A stretch of 64,000 bases of DNA, taken from positions 26,832,610 to 26,896,609 of the forward strand of contig NC_030382.2 of assembly GCF_001625215.2 (NCBI RefSeq), written 5' to 3'. This stretch comes from Daucus carota subsp. sativus (taxonomy: Eukaryota; Streptophyta; Magnoliopsida; Apiales; Apiaceae). A model generated the notes under the pieces. The model was given only the letters and a program-made list of their open reading frames with translations. It was not told the origin of the DNA and ran no database searches. A program made the translations under genes and the position numbers. The stretch's first letter is position 1. Every line of letters begins with the position of its first letter. Positions 23,205 to 33,615 of this stretch are shown here, piece after piece.

Positions 23205-23612
23205 TAGGGCTGTAATTCGAGCCGAGTCGGGCGAATTTCGAGCCGAGCCTAATTCGAGCCAACTTTAATCGAGCCGAGCCGAGCCGGCTCGATTAACTAA
23301 TCGAGCCTAAATCTTTGCCCGAACTCGACTCGGTTAATTTCACGAGTCGAGTCGAGCCGGCTCGTTTAGCTAAACGAGCCGGATTTAACGAGCCGAGCGA
23401 GCCAGCTCGTATAATTATACACTTAATCGAGCCCAAACCTCTACCCGAACTCGGCTCGTTTAATTTCACGAGTCGAGTCGAGCCGGCTCGTTTAATTAAA
23501 CAAGCCGAAACCTTTACCCGAACTCGGCTCGTTTAACGAGTCGAGCCGAGCCCACTTAAACGAGTTCGAGCCAGGCGAGCTCGCGAGCCGCCCGACTCGA
23601 ATTACAGCTCTA
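23205..23612. mobile_element. hAT-type MITE, 408 bp
   Basis: The ends are TAGGGCTGTAATTCGAG (23205) and the complement CTCGAATTACAGCTCTA (ending 23612). A perfect 8-bp duplication, TATATGTA, flanks it (23197-23204 and 23613-23620). The interior is an unusual GC-rich array of gagccgagccggctcg motifs alternating with taattaa-type spacers. No open frame is believable. Confidence 0.88.
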
Positions 23613-23693
23613 TATATGTATATATAGTGAGAGAGAACTTGTTGGTGCAGTACTAGAGATAATAAGAAATATATGATGCATCTTTAGTTTGTA

Positions 23694-23984
23694 CTCCTTT
23701 CGCCCCTCTCATTTTTTTACGGGTTTTTTTCATTGCTCGACACATATTTTAAGACTCTTATAAAACATAGTTACGTAAATTGTTTTATTGAAATTTTCTT
23801 TTTTGTGTATAAAAATTCGACGCTTGAATTTTTGTGTATAAAAATTCAAGCATCAAATTTTTATTCAAAAGAAAAAAAATGAAAAAATAACTTATAGAAC
23901 AATGTTTTCTAAGAAAATTAAAATGTGTGTCGAACTCTCGTACTCGAAGATAAACTACCTAGGGGGACAGAGAGACTGAGGGAG
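23694..23984. mobile_element. CTCCCTC-family MITE
   Basis: TA-CTCCTTTCGCCCCTCTC at the left and gggggacag...GAGGGAG-TA at the right (TA at 23692-23693 and 23985-23986). The interior has mirrored aaaattcaagc blocks (near 23815-23870). Confidence 0.7.
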
Positions 23985-24644
23985 TAATTTTTATTTTAAA
24001 GACTGTTTGTACCTTAGCACTTTCCTATATATAATTACTCAAATACAAACAAAACTAAAATGAAAATTAGAAACTAATTTAATCCCGTACACAAATCTAA
24101 TCTAATCTAATCTAAAGACATCCTCTCAACCATCATTCAAAATTAAAATCCACCTACTGTCACATATCTCACGTAATCTCTTTCATTTTTAATTTGATTT
24201 TTTCCTATCAATGAGTTATTTTAAGATCTGACAATTAATTTACATATCATATATGTTATATTTCAGTAAAATTTATATATTTTAGAGTGATTGACACTTT
24301 GCATCACTTATGTTTTGACGCTTTTTCGATTTGGTCTCAAACAATTTTTTTTGGCAGTATGCACCCCAAAATTTGAAAAGCGCTTCGCTTTGCACCCTTT
24401 TGACCAATCTCCGTTAATTGACTGTTAAAGTTAACAGATTTCAGGTTTTCACTTTGCACCCCACAATTTTAATTTTTTTTCATGAGTGTTTTGAAATATA
24501 TTTTTTCCAAAATTAGACACTTTTTTGGAACATCTTAATTTCTCTTGGGCTAGTTTTCTGTATACATTTAGTTTAATAATTGATCACATGATTATGTATA
24601 TTCTTCCATTTGTTTGGGCACTAATATGTTCTATGCTGTTTTTA

Positions 24645-24839
24645 GTGGAACATGAAGTACTGGAGAGGGAGATTGAAAGGCTGCGGACCTTGTATCAATA
24701 GCAACCACACCAGCAGCCTCCTCCCAGCCATCAGCGTGCCAGAAGTCGGGATCTTGATTCTCAGTTTGCAAGCCTTTCCTTAAAACACAAGGACTCAAGT
24801 TCTGGTACTGATTCCGTTTCTGGTCCGTTGAACATCTAA
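24645..24839 (+). pseudogene. captured 3' exon of a bZIP34/61-type transcription factor
   Basis: After a splice-acceptor-like ttttag, the plus-strand frame reads EHEVLEREIERLRTLYQ, then HQRARSRDLDSQFASLSLK and HKDSSSGTDSVSGPLNI, and a stop at 24837-24839. The leucine-zipper end, the RSRDLDSQFASLSLKHKD block and the short C-terminus match the last exon of the bZIP34/bZIP61 group. One in-frame TAG (24699-24701) lies in a Gln run, one base from CAG. The basic DNA-binding region is not included. Sequence left of the exon is probably the parental intron. Confidence 0.8.
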
Positions 24840-24922
24840 TCTCATATACATTGCTGGTGGTCGATTTGCTTGCCGAAGAACTTCTCTATGATGCTTTCAT
24901 ACCAATCACTGAAAGTCCAAAG

Positions 24923-25117
24923 TCATTTCTGTAGAGTTTGGCTTGAGAAAAGATCTTCCCAGGTGTATTCACCTGTTTTTACACCTTTCTGATTGGCCCT
25001 TATCATTTGGTTATTTATTCTACGTGGCCATCCTTGTTGATTTAGTAGCTCATATGCACCTGGTGATCCTGTTGGAAACTGTGACTCCGGCAGATAGCTC
25101 ACCGGAGGTGAATACAT
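24923..25117 (-). other. minus-strand ORF inside the Pack-MULE, origin unknown
   Basis: A 64-residue open frame containing LLNQQGWPRRINNQMIRANQ and TGEYTWEDLF. It reads like real protein rather than random AT-rich translation, so it may be a second captured fragment in the opposite direction. I do not recognise the parent gene. Confidence 0.3.
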
Positions 25118-25821
25118 GAAAGCTTCATCTGACTTTAAGCTCAGTCAAAACTCTGAGATTTTTTTTTTTTGTTTCAGTTCTTCTGCTGAGATTTCAAGGA
25201 ACTTTTAGGGTGCTCAAAAAGTTACATGCGTTATATATTACACAGTTTGTCAAAAAAAGAAGGAAAGATTACATGCGTTGCTTGCAATTCTCTTGTGTAC
25301 ATTAGCAAGTGTGTCTCATCAGCAGAAGCAAGAGGCTTGAGAACAACAATGTCGTTAATACCAGCTGGCAATAGTGTCTAATTTTGAAAAAAAATATTTC
25401 AAAAGTGTCTAATTTTGAAAAAATATATTTCAAAATACTCATGAAAAAAAATTAAAATTGTGGGGTGCAAAGTGAAAATATGAAATCTGTTAACTTTAAC
25501 GGTCAATTAACGGTGAGTGGTCAAAGGGGTGCAAAACGAAGCGCTTTTCAAACTTTAGGGTGCATACTGCCAAAAAAAATTGTTTGAGACCAAATCGAAA
25601 AAGCGCCTAAACATAAGGGGTGCAAAGTGTCAATCACTCTATATTTTATTTTAGTTTTTAATATTTATTTCAAGGAGGTGTCTATTCCTCTAGAAGACAA
25701 GAACCATGTATTTACTCGTTATGACATCTTTGGGATTATTACACTGCTCCGTGAATCACGAATCGGTCCGGGCTGGCAGTCTGTCAATTGTGTGTCTACT
25801 CATAACGCACTCACAAGTCAC

Positions 25822-25844
25822 CTCTCTCTCTCTCTCTCTCTCTC
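25822..25844 (+). repeat. (TC)n microsatellite in the Rab gene 5' leader
   Basis: Pure CT/TC run 20 bp before the start codon. Pyrimidine tracts of this kind are common in plant 5' UTRs. Confidence 0.85.
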
Positions 25845-25863
25845 AAATCACTCCGTCTCTCTC

Positions 25864-28800
25864 ATGGATTCGAGCGACGAAGAGGGTGAAGAGTATCTCT
25901 TCAAAGTAGTGATAATAGGAGACTCAGCAGTGGGGAAATCAAATCTACTATCAAGGTACGCTCGAAATGAGTTCAATCTCCACTCAAAAGCTACCATAGG
26001 GGTCGAGTTCCAAACGCAGAGCATGGAGATTGAGGGCAAAGAAGTCAAAGCCCAGATTTGGGATACGGCTGGTCAAGAACGCTTTCGTGCTGTCACTTCT
26101 GCTTATTACCGTGGTGCTGTCGGTGCTCTCATTGTTTATGATATCAGTCGTCGAACCACTTTTGATAGTGTTACCAGATGGCTGCAGGAGCTTGATAGTA
26201 AGCCTCTTTGATCTATTTATTGTTATGTCAAATGGGTTTGTTTTTATGCTTTTTGGGTTTCGATTTATGTTATATTTTGTAATGTACTTGTGCTTTTAAT
26301 TCGATTTATGTGATTTTTTAAGCCATTTCTTGTATATGATACCATAAATTCTTGTGTTCATTCTTATCATTTTCCTACTTTTTTATTACTTTCTGCTTGT
26401 TTTGCAGCAAATCTGCGGAAATTGTATACACTTAAGCATACTCTAAAAATGTTTTTATGGAAATAAATAAAAACTTGTGTTACAAGTACAACAAATCTAG
26501 AGTTTTCTATTCTTTGAAAGTTCTTGATCTTATTTATTCTTGAAGTTAAAGCTAAAATTTTGTTTACGAAGATTTCCAAGGGTGCTATTTATTCTTCGAA
26601 TGTTGTATTTAATGATCCGTGGTTTTATGCAACCAAAGTGAGAAACTTTAAACTGAATTGAAGTGGGCAGCATTTTAGCTGTTGTCTTCATGACTGTTTT
26701 GTTTTATGTTTCATCATAAAATATAAAAGCTATTTATTAGTTGGAGTATCAAAAATCATTATTGGTAACCTATTTGTGTTATATTTTTTTTGTATGAGCT
26801 GAGTTATCATTATTGTTACTATTACATTACGTTGTGTTGCATTCCAACAATGTGTACACTGATATAGTACTCCAAACATGTGTTATAACTTGGCAATGTT
26901 CTTATCTACTATTACTCTTGTCACCAATATTGGTTTGTATTTATTGATGCAAGAAGGCAAGGCTAATGCGCTTCTACTAAAGATATGAAAGTCTATATTT
27001 GGACTTACAATTAGGACATCACTATTACGGATATAAGTTTATCACTGAATTAATAAGAAAATCTACCTCTGTGATAATCTTTTTCAAGCAGTTCTTGCAG
27101 CAAGTATCTTACAAATATAGCAGATTAATGATTATGTTGAACATGATAATTTCCTTATCCAGCTGTTGACATTGATCTTTAAATTGCCATTAGGAGAAGT
27201 ACTTCTTCCTGTAAATAGTAGTATTATTGTTGACTGAGTTTTACTTTACCAACTTACTTCTACTTCAGTATCCTTAATATTTTAAGTGGTAACCATCCAC
27301 TAGAAGGATCAGGGTGCTATAGATTACAATTAACAATCAGAATATTAGAACTTTTGCCCGGGTGAAGTCAAAAACCTTGGTTAGAGATGTAGTTTGCTGA
27401 TTTGAAGGCAAGTGTGCTGTGGAGATAGCACCTTGGTCGAGCCTTTTTTTGCTCTTGAGGGTAACAAGAATCTAAAGTTCTTAACTTAAGAAGATCAAAA
27501 TACATATGTTTGTTATACTCTTCCAAGAGATTATTGGGTGATTGCTCGAGTGGCATAATAGTATTTTAAAACATGCCTAGACTCTTAGGAGCCTCCTCCA
27601 GTCCTCATCCCAGTATCTTCATAAGTTTAGGGGACTATATGCGGACAATATATTACTTTGAGAGTAAGACTGATTGTGGTAACTCACGAGTTCATAACAA
27701 AATGTTACTCGACAGGCCTTTGGTCTAGCAAATATCAACCTGTGTGATATTTACCAATCTCTACTGTATGAATTAGGATAGGTTGCTTGATAAAATCAGC
27801 TGTTAAAAGAATGTGCAACTCTTAAATGAAACAACAATGTAAGATGAAGAACATGGTGTAGTTTATAACTGGAGGGATCTTTACTGTAAGAGTGTAGGTA
27901 GTGAGTGAAAGTCAAATATTAATGTAACAGGCAATTTGATTGCTGAATAGATGTAGATTTAATTTTTTTCCAAATGTAGATAAGGTAATTTTATAGGAAT
28001 CGAGTGGTAATGGTAGAGGCGAAAGGGAAGGGGAGGCTCAGTTGATATCTCTAAAGAAATAAAAAAAGGAATATATATTAGTGAAACCCAGTGGACAGTA
28101 TTTGGGTAACCGCTACAATTTAGAAGCAGGTAACTGTAGAATATTGACCACATTGTTGTGCTCTAAAATTGTGAATAGAACTTTGTGTATAATCTAAAGC
28201 AAAGAACGGATATTAATCTCTAGGGAAGTTGATAGCTTCAGGTGAGTTTGGATGGTGATAATAATGAGCACAATAGATTGCTTTGTTGCTCGTAAATCTG
28301 GCAATTGCTTTTAGTTTTCCAGATAATCTATGACACCATGCATAATTATTAAGGCAGAAATGTTAACGCTTTTGATGGCCCTTCTAGTAAAAGAAGAGTA
28401 CATACATTGGATTCAGGAGCCATAGTTATTTCTACTCTTGTTTTTATAGCTAATATTAAGTAACTTATATCAAGTGGTGCTGCAGTCATATCTATGCTTG
28501 GTTGTATTCAGAATTTCTGGCCTTTGAAACTTGTTGTGAATAATCATTTGTGCAGCTCATTCTGAAACAACTGTGGCAAGGATGTTGATTGGAAACAAAA
28601 GTGATTTAGATAACATTAGGGATGTAAGTGTGGAAGAAGGTGTGAAGCTTGCAGAGGAGCAGGGACTCTTCTTTATGGAAACTTCAGCACTTGATGCCAC
28701 CAATGTACAGAAGGCTTTTGAGATCGTTATCAGGGAAATCTATAGCAATGTCAGCCGCAAAGTCTTAAATTCTGATTCATACAAAGCGGAGTTGACCGTC

Positions 28801-28866
28801 AATAGAGTAAGCCTGGTAGACAATGGAGGTGACAGCAAAAAAAACACTTCCTGTTGTTCAAGATGA
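25864..28866 (+). CDS. RABA5: RABA5-type Rab GTPase
   Basis: Small GTPase of the Rab11/RABA clade, which in plants works in trans-Golgi/endosome trafficking to the plasma membrane. Exons 25864-26197 and 28556-28866 join in frame (214 aa, the usual length); the intron is 2,358 bp. Visible motifs are the P-loop GDSAVGKS (residues 19-26), switch I KATIGVEF with T44, switch II WDTAGQE (66-72, Q71 present), GNKSDLD, ETSALDA and a C-terminal CCSR for geranylgeranylation. The sequence is closest in memory to Arabidopsis RABA5c/d, including the [15 protein letters not shown] tail, but I cannot assign the exact paralogue. The open frame extends upstream to 25627 through Pack-MULE and leader DNA; I chose the Met at 25864 because [16 protein letters not shown] is where family similarity begins. 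All key residues are intact. Confidence 0.95.
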
Positions 28867-29424
28867 GCCATTTTCTGTTATTTTTGTTCTGCAGTTCAAT
28901 TGTTTTGAGGTTTCTGAGCATATGATTTTTTTTTCCTATATATATTTTTTATTATTTATAATAACTGGGTACTTGACAGAATAACTTATAAATTATGGAT
29001 CAACCACAAGTATTTCTTTGCCTGTAATTTAGTTTTTATTATATTTTTTGTCTAGCATAATACAATTATTAACATTGGCCTAAAATGTGACATGAAATCT
29101 AATCTTGTATAATATTGTGTTTTAGGGCAGGCTTAAAATTCCACTGCCCTAAAACACTCCGCTGCTTTTGAAGATTATAGTAAAACCAGTTGGCCGTTGC
29201 CAAGTGATTATATAAATAAATCAAATTGGCATATATATCTCCTCCGTACCTTCCATTTTGTTAATACGTTTTTTACATTATTTGAAAATTTCTTTTTCTG
29301 GATAAAATTTGAATACTAAATTTTATTTAGAAAAAAAACTAGGTTAACATAATTTATGAAACTATATTATTAGGCCTTAAACCACTACAGAAGCTAGCTA
29401 AGGGGTTGGATATGGTGGATACTA
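28867..29424. other. 3' region of the Rab gene and a decayed MITE-like stretch
   Basis: The Rab 3' UTR presumably occupies the first few hundred bases. At about 29241-29350 ctcctccgtaccttccattttg begins a sequence resembling half of a CTCCCTC MITE, including mirrored aaattttatttag-type blocks, but the right end is missing. Confidence 0.4.
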
Positions 29425-31470
29425 TTATATTCGAATTAAAAACATAATATATAAATTAAAACTCAGTGTTTGAGCTTTGATTGCCTTGAGCACCGGATCA
29501 TCCTCTTCTATTTGATATATGACAATCTTTAGATCATTAATTTTGTTTCTGCCTATACTATCTCCCAGTCTGATGAGTCCAGACCTTCTTGCTTCTTCAA
29601 TAAAAACTAAGTGTTGAATACCTAAGATGGTTTGCAGCTTAGTACTATTATTCTGCATCTCAACTTCTAGATCATCATCTGATATGTACTTTGGAATTTA
29701 CACACCATCAGGCTTCACTCAAAAAAATCTATTCTTGTCCATCATTGTCTTTCTAATAAACATTGTCCATTTCTGAGTAGCTTCATTCTTAACTTCCAGA
29801 ATATAATGAATGTGCTTCAGCTCTTTCCATGTCTTGTCAAGAATATCAGCAACAGCTAGCTTGTATACACCTCCATTCTCCAGAAAGTAAGTCAGCTTCA
29901 GCTTGTCTTTATCACCATCAAATATCATATTTGAGCAGATTTAACCATGTCCAAGTGCTTTTGTGTAATCTCCTCATCATGTCTGTTTATCGGAGGATAG
30001 TGATCTCTGATGACCACATGTGGTCCTTTATAGACTCTTGCACTTTTTGAACCAAGGCCTTCCTTATTAACAGGTTGTCTTCCTGTGGATTAAGAGATCA
30101 TGAAAATTTTCAAGGATGTATTCTCTCTTACAGGAGTTCGCTTTCTTGAATAGTAACTTTCTCTTCTGCTATGTTGTTAAAGAATCTAAGTCAACATGAG
30201 CATATTAAAGATTGTTGGAGCCTTGGCAACTTGAGTTGTATCAGAGGTTGTCCTGTTGAGATTTCCAGAGTTTATATCTTCTGATACTTGAGACTTTTGA
30301 ATTTTGTTAACATGAGCAATGTCAGAGGTTAACTTCTTAGTGTTTGTTTTCTCAGTCCAGAGTCTTCTAGTCTCTTCCTCTTCTTTGTAACCTCAACCAA
30401 CTCTTTTTTCAGTACAATCATATCATCAAAACTGTATTTAACATTCATAGTTGAGTCATCAATTGTTACCTGGCAATGAAGCACAACCTTGACTTCAAGT
30501 GTGAGTGGTTCATCAGTCTTTCCCTTCATTTATCCTTCCGAACAGCTTCAGAGTTTGTTTGAGATCTAGTCTTTGGGTTATTTATCTATGAGCTGTTAGT
30601 TTCTTTGATTACTATGCCCTTCTCCTTGGACCTAGGAGGCTTCTTGCTCTTATCAGAATTTGATTTGATTTTCTCAGCAGCAAGTCTCTCTTCCTCCTTT
30701 TTAGCTCCTTAATATCCATTTCAGGATTATCTCTTAGGAACAGTCTTTTGGCAATTTCCTCATTCAAGGCTTTGATCTTGGGATCTTTATAGTAGACTGT
30801 TGTATGTCTTCCTTTCAGCTTTAAGGTCTGCATGTACTTCCATGTATCATGACTAGCCTCCATGAACTAGTCAACTTGATTGTCATACTTTGCATTAGAG
30901 ATGGATATTAGCTTCTCCTTTTCAGTTTCAATTGGAATCAGAATTTGATCACCAGAGTTTTTTATTCTTTTCTTTCCACCCTTATAGCTCCCTTGCTCAT
31001 GACTGGTAAGCTTATAAGAAGCTTTACCATCAGACTTTATCAGCTTTCTATCTTTATCTCTCATGTTTGAGTTTCCTCCTTTATTGCCCCCATCTCCTAA
31101 TTCATCATCTTTCTTCTACAAAGATTTCTGTTGTCAACATTTCTTTAGCAATCTTCTCCCCCTTCTTGGCATTATCATCACCAGCAAGGATGACGACTAT
31201 CAGCTCCAGAGAATCTTGCATAGAGGTCAACTGACTCTTCATGTCCTCTTGGTTCTTCTCCAATTGAGCAACCTTTTCTACCAGGGGAATAGTGAGTTTT
31301 GATTTTTCTCTCCTCTGTATGGTTTCCATCTTGGAGAATTCCTCCTTGATTTGGTCCATCTCAAATTGAGCCTTCAATTGTTGATGTTTCAGGCTCTTCA
31401 TGAAAGTGACAGAAGCCTTCATATGTGATAATATATCAGGATTAGAGACAAAAATTTTAGTTGTCTCCAA
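29425..31470 (-). pseudogene. decayed retrotransposon-associated ORF (coiled coil plus basic region)
   Basis: A series of minus-strand frames reads as one decayed protein. A coiled-coil part comes first (31470-31105: SMQDSLELIVVILAGDDNAKKGEKIAKEM), then a Lys-rich linker (31064-30867). Next is a block with YYKDPKIKALNEEIAKRLF and ARSLLGPRR (30863-30612), then basic helices (30529-30329) and C-terminal pieces (29928-29719 and 29658-29425: WKELKHIHYILEV, ARRSGLIRLGDSIGRNKI). I believe similar unassigned proteins accompany plant copia-type elements, but that is memory, not a match I can verify. Several stops and shifts separate the pieces. No RT or integrase motif and no LTR ends were found. Confidence 0.45.
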
Positions 31471-33615
31471 ATGCTTGAATGTCGTAACTGACAGAAGTCG
31501 AAGTCATGCTCCTTCCATTTAAAGCCCATTTAACCACTTGACATGTTCATCATTCTTTTTGATAATCATTGCTCAAAAGTCCCTCCCTCCGGAGCATTAT
31601 CAGATTTAGGATTTGGTTCAAAATATTTTAAACAGCTAGATACTACTTCATCATCAACATATGTAGTGGCTTCTTTGCCCAAATTTTAGTTGGTGCCTGA
31701 CTATTTGAGTCACCTCTTCTTCATTGACAATAATATTATCTTTTTAAGGAGACACATCTAGAGTTAGTGTATGAGATGCCAGTTACTCCTCAACAATTTT
31801 TTCATGAGTAATATCAGCCCTGTCAATCTTATGAACTATGGCTTCAGAAGGAATATATAAGAACTGGATTGCGAATCTTTGTCTTTGCTCAACTTCCATA
31901 ATAACCTTTACAAGGAAGTTAAAGTTTAAATTTTTTCTGTAGTATGTGTCTTCTCTGCAATCAGAGTGTTCTCTGCTACTAGAGGTTCAGCAATTAAGGG
32001 CTGGACCAATGGAACATCAGCTTTAAATGTAGAGAGGGGGATAAACAATCCCCTCAAGATCCATCTCCAAAATAGGCTCCTCAGTCTCATGAGCATCAGA
32101 TTTGTCGGACCCCCATCGAGTAAACGAGTACGATCGGTGCGTTGGAGTTAGTCACAATGTTCCTTATACAATAGTTAATCTCTATAAATATATTGCGTCA
32201 ACCAAAACACACAAACAAGATCACGCTAGTCACAAATATATAAAACTGAAAACCACGCTTTAAGATTGTTAGCCAATCTGTGAAAACAATAAATTAAATA
32301 AAAATTGTGTTCATGTGTGTATACGTAATAATAACATAAATTAGATGAGACAGAAAACAAACGATGTAAACAAATCCGAGTCCGGTGTAAATCTGTCTCC
32401 TTAACATGTATTCGCCCCCTCACCGTATGTCTTGAACGATCATTGATAAAATGGATTACAATGTCATTGCAGAAGAACGACACCACTAGCGAGCTAGAAA
32501 TCGAGCAAGTAAATTATCACCAAAGGAGAGAAGACATATAAAAGATGGAACGGCTAGGTATTTTTGAGATAACTAACCCTAACAACCTTTAAGAATATAT
32601 ATAGGTGCAGGGAGACCAGCACACTACTCTTTTCCATAATTAAATATCATTAATAAGGGAATTCGTGTAAAACTTACAAGCTATTCTATTTCATAAATTA
32701 TGAGAAATAGAATCAGATTAAAACGTGCAAGTTATTCTATTTCATAAATATCATGAAACGGAATCACACTAATTTTTATCAAGATATACACCATATCAAT
32801 TAATATGAAACAAAATAATATTAGTTTATGCCATAATATTTGAACCCAATCCCAATGAAAAAAAAATAGTTTCCGCCGTTAAGGAGTATCTTTGAATCAT
32901 CTTATCTCACACTTCCCTTATCATAATGCTCTAAACATGTGACTTGCCAACAGGGGACCTATACCCACTTTTTCCAACAATAAACCCCTTATATCATATA
33001 ACATAAGCGAAGTGCCAAGTTGTCGATTGAAATATGTAGCAGAGCACTAACACATCCTCCATAATATGCTAATAACCAACTAAAATGCCAAGTGGCCCAA
33101 GTCGGTCGTATGAACATTGCAACCGCTGTCATATATGTTCAGTGACAATAATGTTTAACTTAGAAAACCTTACCTCTACAACTTATTTCTTAGTATAGGC
33201 AGGACAGCATCACACGCTCGCAGCAGGAAGGAGATGAAGATTGAAAGTATATTATGCACCTCCGTCATAGATTCCCCATAAAGCCGAGATGAATAACAGA
33301 AGCACAAAATATCCACGACCTGGAAGGATGTTACAAGAAGCTAAATGTTTAAACAACTTCCACGTAAAATTATTTATCTATACACCTCCAACTGGCCAAC
33401 TTTTACAGATTCTACTTAAATCACTAATACATATTAAATTTGGCATCGACTTCTATCACCGGCCATATACTATAAACGAGCAAAGAAAACTACATCCTTT
33501 ATGATTGTATTAAAGCATACAACAAGGCCTTAGTAAAGTTACCTTCCCTCCTACAAACTACATAGTAAATCTTCCTTTTGAGCTCAGAAAAATCCTTATA
33601 GGATGTGGTTAATGG
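31471..33615. other. repeat-derived intergenic region, unresolved
   Basis: 31471-32100 continues the low-quality minus-strand coding remnants. From 32101 (tgtcggacccccatcgag) the composition changes and no frame is believable. An imperfect 50-bp tandem duplication (tacaagctattctatttcat and its second copy with gtgcaagttattctatttc) lies at 32670-32770. Nothing was recognised from 32900 up to the PPR stop. Confidence 0.35.

Larger units (their letters stand above)
24285..25639. mobile_element. Pack-MULE carrying a bZIP gene fragment
   Basis: Long terminal inverted repeats of roughly 235 bp start GAGTGATTGACACTTTGCA (24285) and end with the complement (25639). They share mirrored blocks such as cgctttttcgatttggtctc and ggcagtatgcacc. 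A perfect 9-bp duplication, TATATTTTA, flanks it (24276-24284 and 25640-25648), fitting Mutator. No transposase is inside. The interior carries a recognisable host gene fragment (24645-24839) plus other unique sequence. The right end is only 224 bp before the Rab start codon at 25864. Confidence 0.88.

Noticed and set aside
23315-23536. 73-aa ORF rich in EPARLAKRAG repeats
   Set aside because: It is the translation of the GC-rich repeat array of the hAT MITE.
25627-25863. Upstream extension of the Rab reading frame (Met at 25627)
   Set aside because: It runs through the Pack-MULE end and a (TC)n leader. Family similarity starts only at 25864 and the length from there is normal. Mentioned only as a formal possibility.
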